Of a DNA stretch of 64,000 bases, positions 9,244 to 20,300 are shown one piece after another (the stretch's first letter is position 1; each line of letters opens with the position of its first letter). The stretch spans positions 930,001-994,000 of the forward strand of contig JAALGZ010000005.1 in assembly GCA_015227615.1 (NCBI GenBank), given 5' to 3'. The position numbers and the translations under genes were made by a program. The stretch is from Labyrinthula sp. Ha. Its lineage: Eukaryota; Sar; Bigyra; Labyrinthulida; Labyrinthulaceae. The notes beneath the pieces were generated by a model that was not told the DNA's origin, searched no databases, and saw nothing but the letters and a program-made list of their open reading frames with translations.

Positions 9244-11850
9244 TTTCGGCTGCTTATTTTCGCTTCTTTCGTAGCGCTTGTTTCTGTAGCGGTAACCGCT
9301 CTGGTTGTTCCGCGGCTGATATCTTCCACGATTTGTACTTCCTCTATATCCGCGGGGCTCGGAGAGCGCGATCCGTGGTGGTAATATTTGTTTCTTCTTC
9401 CTCTTCTTGACTCGTCGGAAGATATAGAGTGCCTGCGTTTCTTCCTACTGCCGCGACGTATCCTTTGACGCGCCCTTCTAACCTCGAATTCCCTCGGCGC
9501 TACATTCGTTGGTTCCGGCGGCGTCAGATCCACATCTTCTGTGGTATCCATTTTCTGCTCATATACCGAGTTAATAAGTTCCTTAAACTTATTTAGCGAT
9601 TCTCCGAATTTTGACTTCGGTGCATCCAATTTAACCTTTAGGCGGCCCTCTCTGATCTGCAATTGTAGCGGAAGTCGCTTATTTAGCGCTTTTAATATTT
9701 CAATTTTTACGCGTTTTCTCTCAATTGCTTCCATTTTATGCATCCCCTCGCGCTGCTCATATACGCGTTCAAGCGCTCTAAAAATGGACCCTCGCTTGGC
9801 CAGGTCACCTTTTCCGCAATAGTGCGTAGCGTATCCTCTCCTTCGTACGCTTCATGTTCCGACATATACCTTCTCAGATAATCGACGAGCCCTTCCTTCG
9901 TCACACCTGAACTTGACAGGCTCTGCTTCAGCTCTGGATCGACGTAAATCCAGAGATTCGGCTCTTTCTCGCCGTTGTATACGTCTAAATATGCATCGCG
10001 CATATCCAACATGGCGCGGATGTCTTTTACTTTTAGCGACTTTAATGTCTTAAATTTGCAGCCATACGACCTCCATGCCCGATCGCGACGCGCATCCTCC
10101 GCCTTTTGTCTTTGAATTTCGGTTACTTCATCCGTGTCCTTCGATTTCTTTAGCGCCTGAGCGGTTACTTCCGTCAGTTTCGCTAAAATGGACTCCACTC
10201 CGCTCATTTTTGCCGACAAAGTACAAACACTTTCTTGTGTTGCTTCGGCCATCGACCTTGTTTCCGCAAAGTCGGAAAGAATTCTTCCGTGAGCCGGGGT
10301 TGACTTAGGCGTTTGCGGATGATGAGAGTTTGACTCAAAGGCGCTACTTTACTCGATAGCCGACCTTTGGAGCTCTCTCACTTTTTCCACTTCCGCTCGA
10401 TAAAGCTTCTTCATGTCTTTTAACTCCTTCGATATTCTTTTTATTTCCGCTTTATTTTTCTTCCGCTCCTCATCTACAACCTTCTTCATGATCGTCGTAT
10501 TACGATCTCTAAGTACCGACTCCGTCACCAACGACTGTGCTTTAATCCTCTCATTTGCCGTCGTTAGCGTATTTATGCGCTCCTGCAATCTATTTCCCGC
10601 ATCCGTTCTGGTATGTTCCGAAGGTCTTACTTTACGTTTCGGCATCCTCATCGATACTCCTGCGGCGGGTTCCGCCTTTGTTACCCACCTAAAGGGCGTA
10701 ATCCGCCTCGGACGGTCTGGGTCATCATTAGCCGATAAGTTGGGCTTCGGCAACTTTCCTTTTATAACCGCCATACCTTTATCGGCCATAAACTGCACCG
10801 TCGTTGTAATTAGACCTTCCGTCGAGCGGAAAAACCAAGTCGGCGTATTTGTCTTCAACACCTGCAACCGAGTCTTTTTGCGATGCACCACCAACTGCCC
10901 GAAAGACATCTCCTGATTTTCTCTAAAATTCGGAGTTGCCGCCAGCATGTATGCTACTCTTCCGCTTATAGGTACTCCGTCGAGTTCTCTTTTCGACAGA
11001 GCGAACATCAACAAAAGCGGGTAACTCGAGGTTTGGTGTATGTTCTTTTTCTCGAGCATTTCTACCGCCGTCTTACCTTCCATCTTCTTTTGTGCCTCGC
11101 GAAGATCCTCCTCGCAAATTATATACCTTTTTGGAGTAAATCAGCGAGGCGTCTTTAAGTAAAACTCGCACTGTTTCCGAGTCAACCTCTTTTTCCGCGG
11201 AGTCTTTGGTGTCGCCTTCTTTTTTGCCGCTTTCTTCTTTGGCGTCGGCGGAGAACTTAAATTTACCGTTTCCGCCTCGGCATTCTTATTCCGACCTTTG
11301 AAATAACCCGTTCGAGGGTTGTCGGCTTCTCAATATTAAGCGCCTCGTCGCTCGAGGCTGCTTCATCATCCGGCACCAGAGTCGGCAATATCGGCTCGAC
11401 CTCCTTAGCCGCTGTCGTCGGTTGCGTTAAATCCATAATATCCACCTCATCTCCGACAACGACGGCTATTCTTTCCGCCTCATCTTCTACGACGGCGGCT
11501 TCGCTTTCCGCTTCATCTTCCGCGACGGCGGCTTCGTTTTCCACCTCTTCCGTTTCGGATATAACCGCTCTGTCGGCTACCGTGTTTGGCTTAGTGTCAT
11601 CCCGACCCGTCGCTCCCGTTGTGACACGGTTCGCCTGTGTTGCCGCTTCCTCGTCGGCTATTTGGCTGTCGTTTTCCGACGCGCTATCTTCAGCGGCGCC
11701 CTCAGCCTCGTCATCTGTCGGCAAATTAAGCGATTTTCTCAGCGCCGCGCGCTCATCGTCGCTTATTTCTTCATTCCGACCCTCGGCTTCAGTTTGACCT
11801 CCCATTTCTTCGTTATCCTCGTCCGATGACGAGTCAGCACCAAAGAGCTC
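9225..11850 (-). other. Gag-like region of the LTR element
   Basis: From the 5' LTR inwards: an acidic, low-complexity part with repeats like EAAVxEDEAE (around 11450-11550 of the window); a long charged coiled-coil-like part ending in KRISKELKDMKKLYRAEVEKV; a helical part that could be capsid; and a very basic stretch near 9350-9480 rich in RR, RRGSRKKRRH and SRSPSP, which could take the role of nucleocapsid. No CCHC knuckle was seen. Assignment as gag is by position and charge, not by a matched family. It is part of the broken element. Confidence 0.55.
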
Positions 11851-11989
11851 TTCCTGCTCGTTATCCTCCGATTACTGATCTCTTCTCCTTCGTTCTTCCT
11901 CCTCTTCTTCCAACTTTTTCCTTTCTCTCTCCATAACCCTCTCTTCTCTTGATCGTGGCAGCTTGATCGTGTTCTTTCTTGCCTTCAAA

Positions 11990-12003
11990 ATTGTTTAAAC
12001 AAT
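11990..12003. repeat. 14-bp perfect palindrome at the primer-site position
   Basis: ATTGTTTAAACAAT lies 3 bp inside the 5' LTR, where the primer-binding site is expected. No TGG start complementary to a tRNA 3' end is seen there. Confidence 0.6.
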
Positions 12004-12006
12004 AGT

Positions 12007-12289
12007 TCGATCTGGTATTTGTGCGTCAGATCGCTCGGCGATTTTCCCTAGGTTTTATCTTAACGCCTGAACTCAGTGGTATATAATCTTCTTAGGTTGC
12101 CTCAGCTTCTTGAATGCGTTAACTATGATTTCGGATTTCTCTTATATTCTTTCTTATTCTTATGTCTATTGGATTCTCACTATGACTCTTATGGTCATAG
12201 TATTCATCCAATCACTTCAGTCTACTCAACCAATCATATATACCTAACTATTTCATAGTAATCAATAATACAAATCTCACATCGATACA
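12007..12289 (-). repeat. 5' LTR of the Ty3/gypsy element
   Basis: It pairs with 2681-2963, with two differences in 283 bp. Read on the minus strand it starts TGTATCGATG and contains AT-rich TATATA segments that could serve as a promoter. It carries the same two dyads as its partner. Confidence 0.95.
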
Positions 12290-14332
12290 CCTGTTAAATT
12301 GTTTTATATTTCCTCAAGTTAATAAGTTAAAAGTGTTCCTTTCAAATAATATACTACCAAATTCAATAAACCAACTACATAATATTATTATTACTTAACA
12401 CTATACCTTCAAATTTTCGCTCGCTTCCATTTTTCATGATCAAAATCAACTGTACCTCCTTTTAGCCCTTGATCAATACTTGCTATAGTTAGAAACAACG
12501 GAAGAACATACAAAATAACGAATGGATCGACATATACAAAACTAAGTGATTCTTCAGGGATTTCTCATTTAAGTTTAATTTTCTATTAGAAGTTTTAAGG
12601 TTTGACTTCTACTTTATCATCAAAGGAGCAATACAACATTAATTTCATCCTCAATAGTTTTCAAAGTTGGAGGTGCATCAATAAGATTTTCAAGAAAAAG
12701 GAAGATGAAAATTTACCTATAAAGCAAACTCTACACCTATCAAGGAGCCATGATGGCCATGGCTTTTGCGGCTAAGACACAAATGCAGCGTTTTCGATCT
12801 TCTAATTAAGAGATAAAAATACGTTTTTTCCTGAACTGAAACTAATAATTTTACAGAGCGTTTCCTGCGACATTTCTTTTGATGACTAGTCCTGTAACTT
12901 GGAACCATTTGCTAAAGACTTTCAGTTCCTACAAGGTAAACTCTCTTGCTTTTGGTTTGTAATGTTCGAAGTAGGCATCACATATTCCTTGCCTCAATGT
13001 AGAAGTGTGGGGTCATGTTGCTTGTATAATACATAGTAAGATTTCCCCTAATTGCTAGCTATTCTCATTTTTCACAATAGTTTTAACTAGGAGATTCTTG
13101 AAGAAGTTAACCTTGAAATCTATAAACAATATATTACAATAGTTCGAGAATTCGTTTATTTTCTTAGTGAGATATAAGATGCAAAGAATTCTAAAACAGA
13201 ATCGAGTGGTCAAAACTTATGAGGTCGTGTACAGCCCTTATCTTGCTTCTCTTAGAAAGAAAGTGCAAAAAATCTAAGCATGAGAGTGAAAATATCTCTC
13301 CAAGAAACCTTTAATCAACACGTTTGTAGGTGCATATTCCTTCTTTACTGCTAGGTTCTTCAATTAGAACGGTACCGCGGAATTCGCAAGAAATTGTAGT
13401 TCCCAAGAAAACAAGCCATTTAGCTCAATATCTTATGATAAAAAGAGTTGGTGGCATTCTGCGACCTGAACCATACCAAGTCTTGTGGTGACTTCTGAAG
13501 AGTATCCTCATTATGGGCTAACTTCCCTCGCCATGCATGAAGGGTAGAAAGCACTTGTGGTCCGGGGAGTTTCATATTTCACCCGCTATATTAGTTGAAT
13601 GGCGTCCTCAGCCATAGGAACCTAAACCATCTTAAGTAGGGGGGCAGTCTGATAAACTATCTCATCGGGTAATTGACACGCCTCATACTCACTCAAAATA
13701 AATTTTGGAAGTTTCGAGAAATCTCAAAATCTTTTTGGGTTTCTAAAACTCGCAGTTAGAAATTCTTAAAGATTTCTCCAAGATTTTCCAAAATTACTCA
13801 AGAATTTTTCAAAAAAAATCTAAACTATCGGTAAGAGTGCCATATGGCACATTTTGTATTTTACCCTATGTACCAATAACGTCTTTCTTCAAAAATATAA
13901 GACTTTCAAGAACAATTTAGCTTCCAAAACTAATGATTGATCCAGAACCAAATTAAAATTTGGTAGTCCTACAGAAATTTTAGGGCAGTAAGTTCTAGCA
14001 ACTAATGAACTCCATAACCAGGCCATGTGGCTAAATTCTAAGTGAGACTCTCAGAACTCCTCAGCTTTCACTGAAACTGCTTGTGAAACTTTCCTGTCAT
14101 TCTTAGCACCAGGGAAAACCTTCCAGAACTTATTTGATATTTAAGTAAGAAATTAAACTTGAACCCCTTCTTCAAACACATATTTTCACATTTTGGTCCC
14201 CTTTGCTGAGTTTACAAGAAAAGTTATTTCTGAAGAGTCTTGAATCTACGGTTGCATATAGTGTTTATTTTTGAAACATCCCGGGAGAGCAGTCTGTGCC
14301 GATAAGAACAATTTTGGGTTATACGGCCATAT
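12290..14332. other. Intergenic stretch between LTR element and FY-repeat gene
   Basis: AT-rich with only short open frames. The part around 13500-13700 is somewhat richer in G and C but shows no tRNA, snRNA or protein match that I can recognise. The last 100 bp form the promoter of the next gene. Confidence 0.5.
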
Positions 14333-14349
14333 TTGCCCAAAATATTATA
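14333..14349 (+). promoter_or_regulatory. 17-bp upstream element shared with the cyclophilin gene
   Basis: TTGCCCAAAATATTATA starts 54 bp before the ATG at 14387 and recurs exactly at 54633-54649. A ggccatat block lies next to it in both promoters. A ttttggg at 14313-14319 makes an inverted pair with gcccaaaa. Confidence 0.5.
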
Positions 14350-14386
14350 TTAGTCTGGAACAACAAGGAAAAGAAATTCCTCCAAA

Positions 14387-15448
14387 ATGACTTCTAAGAC
14401 ATATTCCCTTTATAATCCAAATGTCGCGGCTTTTGCCGACCAGGTAGTCTCAGAGGATGAACTGAAAAGAAACCTTTCATCGTTTTATCAGGTCTATAAT
14501 CCAAAAAAATTAAAAGATCCTGCCGAGATGGAAGGGTATTTATCGTTCGCTGAACGAAACGGTGTACTAGCTCTGAACTCACGACTAAAGAATAAATACG
14601 GGTGTAAGTTAGACGAGGCTGATAGTTCAAAAGTTGGTTGGGCAAGGTTACGTCGTCAGTTGGAAAAGTTTTATGCGTATTATAAGCCTACACACACTCA
14701 AAGGCAGATCGATGGAATCCTCAAATTTATGCGCAAGAAAGGTTTGCTTGAAGTAGATGCTGAATTGCAGAAAACCTATGGGGAATCATTAACACAATTT
14801 ATTTCAAGAGGTCTGCGGGGCTGGCAAGAACAGTGGAATGAAATTTTGGAATATAATCACAAGAACGCTATGAATTATCAACTTGAAAGATTTTACTCTT
14901 ATCTTGAATTTACCGAAGCCAACAATCCTGAAATTATGAACGAACTTAAAGAAAGAGGGGAAGTTGAAAAACTTGCAGTTTGGGCAGCTTCTCATCCTAG
15001 AGAGAGCACCAATGAGAAATTGTTGGAAAAGTATAAGTACTGTTTGGACGATATACCTTTGGTCAAAGGGATTACTCGTGAAGAAAGAGAAGCTAATCTT
15101 AAGCTCCAACTAATCGATTTTTATGAGCACTATGATCCAGCAAGACTGGATTTTATTAATAACACACAAGCTGAAACCGAGCTGAATGAAGAGGCTCGTG
15201 AAGGAATTGTAAAGTACGAGGAGCTGAATGAAGATTTAATGAGTCGGTATGGTCAAAAGTTGACAGATAAAGTAGTTGAAAAATTGAGACAAAGGTTAAT
15301 TTCCTTTTATAAGGAGAGGAATGTTCATAAAGATGCGAAAAATATCGATAAGATTGTTCAGTATGCGCTTGAATCTGGATACGGAGAAATGAACAAAGCC
15401 TTGATTGTTCGATGGGGTGGTAGCGGAATAAGAATTGACGACTTGTGA
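14387..15448 (+). CDS. Five-fold FY...KYG repeat protein, function unknown
   Basis: The 353-residue protein is built from five copies of a 60-75 residue unit. Each starts with a helix ending in a FY pair (residues 33, 95, 169, 245, 307), then a YNP/YKP/YDP-like turn, and ends with a KYG-like corner (70 KYG, 130 TYG, 215 KYK, 287 RYG, 342 RWG). Similar L-x2-FY...L-x3-YG repeats are, from memory, common in proteins of kinetoplastids and alveolates, without a known function. There is no signal peptide or membrane segment; the protein is probably soluble and helical. The ATG at 14387 sits in an A-rich context and is the first start after the promoter element. The gene is intron-free and converges with the minus-strand gene ending at 15704, leaving only 255 bp between their stops. 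Confidence 0.85.
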   Translation: MTSKTYSLYNPNVAAFADQVVSEDELKRNLSSFYQVYNPKKLKDPAEMEGYLSFAERNGVLALNSRLKNKYGCKLDEADSSKVGWARLRRQLEKFYAYYKPTHTQRQIDGILKFMRKKGLLEVDAELQKTYGESLTQFISRGLRGWQEQWNEILEYNHKNAMNYQLERFYSYLEFTEANNPEIMNELKERGEVEKLAVWAASHPRESTNEKLLEKYKYCLDDIPLVKGITREEREANLKLQLIDFYEHYDPARLDFINNTQAETELNEEAREGIVKYEELNEDLMSRYGQKLTDKVVEKLRQRLISFYKERNVHKDAKNIDKIVQYALESGYGEMNKALIVRWGGSGIRIDDL

Positions 15449-15703
15449 GTTGCTATTATTGTAAGATTAATCCTGGGTTTTTTCAACTTAAGTTGTGGTC
15501 TCTTTTTTTATTGCTTCTCTTGAACACTGAAAGATTTTATTAAAACAAAACGCACTTTAAAATAATTCTCACCCATAAAACTTACGTAATACTTTGTTTC
15601 CACAATACACTTTCTTTTCGCGAGTAGTTAATACAAATAGAAATCAAGGCATGATTTAAATCCGTTCACAAAAATTCGCGTCAACGCAACAATACCATCA
15701 AAT

Positions 15704-17302
15704 TTACAAAAAAAATGGTTTCTCTAATAAGCCTTTGAACTTATGACTATCTTCTTGAAAAGTACAAAGAAGGTCGCCTGCTCCTACAGGTTCTATCTTG
15801 AAGATAAACGAACCTGGTTTTCCATTCCGCTTAAGCATCCTTACTCTCAACCAGGCCTCAGGACCTTGTCGAAGAGAAAAAAACAAGTGTGAAGTGTTCA
15901 TTAAGAACTGCACTTTGCTCTCTACAATTTCCTCAATTGGCAAACCAAGTAAATTCTTCCCGAAGAAATGGTATAAATTTTGACTCCAATCAGCCATTGT
16001 CCAATCATCTCCCGTACAAACAATAGTATAGCTTTCATGATGTGGATCGAGAACACATTCCTGAGGGGAAGGCTTTAAGTAAGACAAACTTAACCGCGGA
16101 TCGTTTCGCAAACTACCACTGCCGGAGTCAAAAAAGAATTTCATAGATGGGCACCACATATTCTGGTTTTGTAGTAAGAATCTCTGCATCAGAGTAGTAG
16201 CTGTACTGGGTGGAAAATATTCAACAAATGTACGGCAAATTCTAGACAACTCACTTTGGCCACTTTGATCTTCTGCCAAATGCTTCTGCACCACAGGAGG
16301 CAAGGTTGACAATGAGGTGCTGGTTGAGTACCCGGCAGAAATACCAAGTAGTGTAGGGCAGGTAGTGGGTACAATTCTTCCATATGGGTCCGTCTTGAAA
16401 CGCACGTTACTTACTAAATTATGCGCACCATTTTGACCTTTACCAGGGAAACAGTAAACTTCTTCGCGAGGAAGAGTTCCCTTCGGCTTTTGTAGCCAGA
16501 CATCGTTCTTGTTCAACATACACGGAGTATTCGCATTCACCCTTTCTCTTTTCCCTAAGATTTGTGTGGCTGGCATAACTGTATTAGGAGTGAAGCACTT
16601 TTTCCAAATTTGTTGTCTCCAATTTCGGCGAGGCTTTGACAACTTACGTCCATTTTCACCCTCCCCACTTTCATGAAGTAATTGGACAAGAGACTTCTCT
16701 ACGTCAGGTGGAAATTTTCTTCGACCATCCCGTCCACGTAAGTGAGCAGTCACTGTTCGTCTGAAACTATCCCTTGGATGTTTGATTTCCTTTTTCCTGG
16801 TAGCTAGCCAGGCCTGGAAGCAGGGGTAGGATAGAATATTTTCTCCAGTCAAGGTCTAAACAGTTAATAAGACAGAAACCAGTACCCCATCTTCTTGATA
16901 AGAGAAAAAGCTGGCAAATACTTCATACGAACTTACCGACCGATTTGTCTTTATCATTTATCCCTTCGTTAATTGACAAAGACGTACCAAGGTGCTGTAT
17001 TCTTCGTTTTGTATAATAGCAATAATTACAAATTGAAATGGTCTGTTCCGAACGGCAGCAATTTCTAGATTTTGTGCATTTGGTGTACTTTCAGCAGACT
17101 TCTCAATGAAGCGCACTATCGGTTGAAATGGTAATAAACGGTAAAAATTTGGACAAAAATTCATTCCGTTTATTACCGGTAATATTGTTGTTAATATCTC
17201 ATCTTCCGTTATACTTGAAACGTAAGAAACTTTTCTTAATTTCTCCTCGAACAATTGTTTTCCCGTGATATCTTTGAAACGAAACAAGTATATAGAAAGC
17301 AC
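15704..17302 (-). CDS. Spliced gene of unknown function with PAS-like C-terminus (5' end unresolved)
   Basis: The long 3' exon (16855 to 15704) gives about 383 residues: a basic N-terminal part (RKKEIKHPRDSFRR, RGRDGRRKFPP) followed by serine/proline-rich sequence. The last 110 residues, from YTIVCTGDDWTMADWSQNLYH via GKNLLGLPIEEIV to KPGSFIFKIEPV, resemble a PAS sensor fold. An exon upstream (about 17302 to 16988) joins in phase zero across a GT...AG intron (16856-16987). It adds roughly 100 residues ending VIIAIIQNEEYSTL. A further intron probably ends at about 17275 (tttcaaag), so the first exon lies higher up, perhaps near 17400-17500, but I could not place the start codon. Stramenopiles have many PAS-containing regulators, but no bZIP or kinase part is visible here. 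Alternative: the two exons belong to separate genes. Confidence 0.55.
16856..16987 (-). other. Probable spliceosomal intron in the PAS-like gene
   Basis: On the minus strand: donor TTG|GTACGT and acceptor ctgtttag|ACCTTG; 132 nt, phase zero, and it removes a stop between the two open frames. A second donor GTAAGT at 16936 would give an 81-nt intron but not a continuous frame. Confidence 0.5.
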
Positions 17303-20300
17303 AACTTAGTATAAGGTTAACTGTTCAAGAAATAGAGCATTCCAAACCTATTTCTTTTACCTACTAGTTTGGGTTTCTCCAGTTTATAGCTACAGAAAAC
17401 TATTTTCTCACAATTTCTACCGTTTTCTAACTTAGCACACACATACTCAATACTTACCTTGTTAAGGTTATACGAACAAAAATGTCATAGTTGCACACAG
17501 CAGTTGAGAACAGCTATAGCCATCAGCAAAGAACCACGTTCGAAATTGCTTCAGTCAATGCTGCTTCTCTTCCACTTAAAGTCACTTCATAATTTCTGTT
17601 AACTTTTTATTTTCTTGCTTACACAAGCAAAATTTATTAATTCTTGTTAACCTATTGTTTTTACTTCAAATAGGGGGAAAAGTAGAGTTTGATGAATTAC
17701 CCAAAAAACCTCAATATAGCGTTATACCAAAACTATTATCGAAATATTGAAAAGTACTATTTATAAAAGCAACTTACCGATTTTCTTCTCTAGCATTTTA
17801 TCATGACAAACCGGTACTTACCGTCAATGCTTTCCGATAAAGAACTTATCTCTTAGCCTTGATTTCCCCAAAAATGACTGCAAGATTTTGCGAAATAATC
17901 TATTTTAGTTGATATGTGTATCTAATATAAAGAGAACAAAGAAGTTTCAGCTCTTCAGTCACTACATTTTACATCTTTATGATTGATATTCTGTAGTTCT
18001 TATTAATCAGTATAATTCTCTTTTTTGCTCAATCAAGAGTTTCGATTTCAACTAAGAATCTCTCCTGTCTTCAAATGACACAATACCCTTTGGGCTTTGG
18101 TAGACATGTTTTAGATGGTTCACCATCTACATAGAACATATCTCTATGAAAAGCGAGTTTAAAAAAATAGTATAACTCTCAAAAGATATAGAATCAGAGA
18201 AGGATAAATCATATACCAAAGGACTTTGGGGCTCCTCATCAGAATCACTTCAGTTAGCTCAAGTAAGTTAAGATACATTTACAATTCTACGAAAACAGTT
18301 AAATATCTGACCAGTTCCATAACAGATCAGGGAAGGCTAGCACAGCAGGATGAAGTTGTTAAAGTTTTCTTCTGCGGGCACAACGAAAGCCCACAATCAA
18401 GCATGCCTACAATTCAGACAAAAAACCTACCCATCTAATTCCATAGCCTCGGGCTACTAGTATTGAAGTAGCTACGAGGAAGGAAAGTTTCGACTTAAAT
18501 CCGTAAGAGGCATAATTTAGTTTATCAGGAGTTAGCCCAATAAAAGATTCAATCAAAGAAACTTAAAACCAACGTTCAAATGCTCGTCGAGGAAGTTGGA
18601 TAAAATAAAAGTCATTATTAAAATTAAATGAAGTTTACGATAAACTCCACAAGTTGAGCGTAACCTCTGGGCTTGACACAATTGACGAGACATGATTGGC
18701 GCCTTAAATAGAAAATATGTCACTGGCTTGCTTGCTCGTAAATGCGAGCTTCGTGTACTTATTGAAACATACTAGTAATATAGTCGCCGAGTTCTTCAAC
18801 TTCGTTATTAATAATGGCATATCCCTCCCTTTGCTCATTTTATCTCTTGATTAAGAATTTGAACCTATAGTTTTTATGAACACAAAACGGCTTGACAGTG
18901 TTTATTGAAACTAATCTTTAACATTGAAAAATAACAAAATAAATAAATTTGACTACTTGGTAACCCACAAACATTAAATATGATCGGCCAAGTACAATTG
19001 TGTCTACAGAAGAATATGGTAAATCGGTACTTGTTAAGCTATTCTTAACAGGTTTCTAGGCACCATTCCGAGATGAAGCTAATATGTGACCCTATCTTAA
19101 GAGCAATGCAAATATACCCGAAGAATTGAGCTAAATTACTTAAAGTTCCACCAATTTTTCTTAGTTGATTGTATTTTGTACATATTTCCTTACTCATAGA
19201 ACGTTCTTATCTCAATGGCAGAACTTAAAAATCCCAGACACATATGAAAGAGAAAAATAGTAACTGCGCGTACCTTTGAATTCCGCATTCTTTGTTTAAC
19301 TGTGAAAGAATAAGACTTGGGAAACACACTGCGGCAGCATCGAGTTCAAAAAACAAAACTTGAGCAAAGATTAGTTACAGTGGAGTTAGTTCAACTCTCT
19401 TTTTTTCAGCAGAAAAATGAATATCTCTGCTATTCTAATTTTAGTATAACGTTCAATTATATTAAGTAATGCATCCTAAATTTCTTAATTCCAGACTTAG
19501 AAAGGATATTTTGTAGAAATTTTTTACTCAGATGTCAGGACCGAATAGTACCATAGAAAGCTCTTCATGAAATTATTATTGTGTGTGGCTGGATAATAAC
19601 AATATTCACTTCAAGCATTTAAGAATTTACTTGAATAATGAACTCTTGCATTTTAGTTCACTATACGTAACTGAGCTCCTAAAGTGTTCATGGATCGCCA
19701 TAATAGTACAATGTACTTAGAATGCAAGAAACTTGTTTGTTGATGCGTGAACTTGACATTACCTTAATTAATGATTGCGTACAAATGTTTAGAAATAACT
19801 GCCAGTAGTGTGTTTACTTATACAATGAGTTGTTCATGTGTAGAGAATACATCCCGGCAATGACCATAGAGCACTTTTTTTTCAATGCATCGCCGATGAA
19901 GTATAATTTTAAACAGTTAGATCCAAGTATAAATATAGTTTTGAAATTCCTAATGGGTTCGCTTGGAGATCAATTAAATCTGCAATAATTTGAGTTTTGG
20001 GAACTAAACTAGAGGAAGTATGCTCATATCATCATGTTTGTTGTAGAAGAAACCAAAGGGCTCCATATGCACTAAATCAACATGCATAGGTGAGCCCTTT
20101 TCTAACTGGGCACCAATATGATGAAAAATGTATTCATATGCTCATTGAAACAAAGGAAGCGGACTAATAGGGTAACAACTGTAAACTTTTTCCTATAGTG
20201 CATCGGGTTTGTTAATTAAGCAATGCATTTCACCAAGCAGAGAAACCTTAAAAGTATAGACAATACCTTCAACACTAACAACCTGTACAATTTTTTACAA

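Larger units (their letters stand above)
2681..12289 (-). mobile_element. Ty3/gypsy-type LTR retrotransposon with chromodomain integrase and MT-A70 methyltransferase
   Basis: Two 283-bp direct repeats bound a 9.0 kb interior read on the minus strand. Order from the 5' LTR (12007-12289): acidic and coiled-coil gag-like region, retropepsin (DSGA), reverse transcriptase/RNase H, integrase with zinc-binding part and chromodomain, MT-A70-type methyltransferase, polypurine tract, 3' LTR (2681-2963). RT before integrase is the Ty3/gypsy order, and the chromodomain points to chromovirus-like elements. The LTRs differ at two visible positions, so insertion is recent. The coding part looks broken, with roughly half a dozen interruptions, although some may be the programmed frame changes such elements use. 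No target-site duplication is evident: the five bases outside are gtaga on the left and cctgt on the right. The interior is much richer in CG dinucleotides than its flanks. Confidence 0.92.

Noticed and set aside
13500-13700. Slightly GC-richer stretch that might be a structural RNA
   Set aside because: No pattern of tRNA, 5S, U6, U2 or SRP RNA was recognised.
16856-16936. Alternative 81-nt intron using a stronger GTAAGT donor
   Set aside because: It does not join the two open frames in phase, whereas the 132-nt version does. It cannot be excluded as an alternative transcript.
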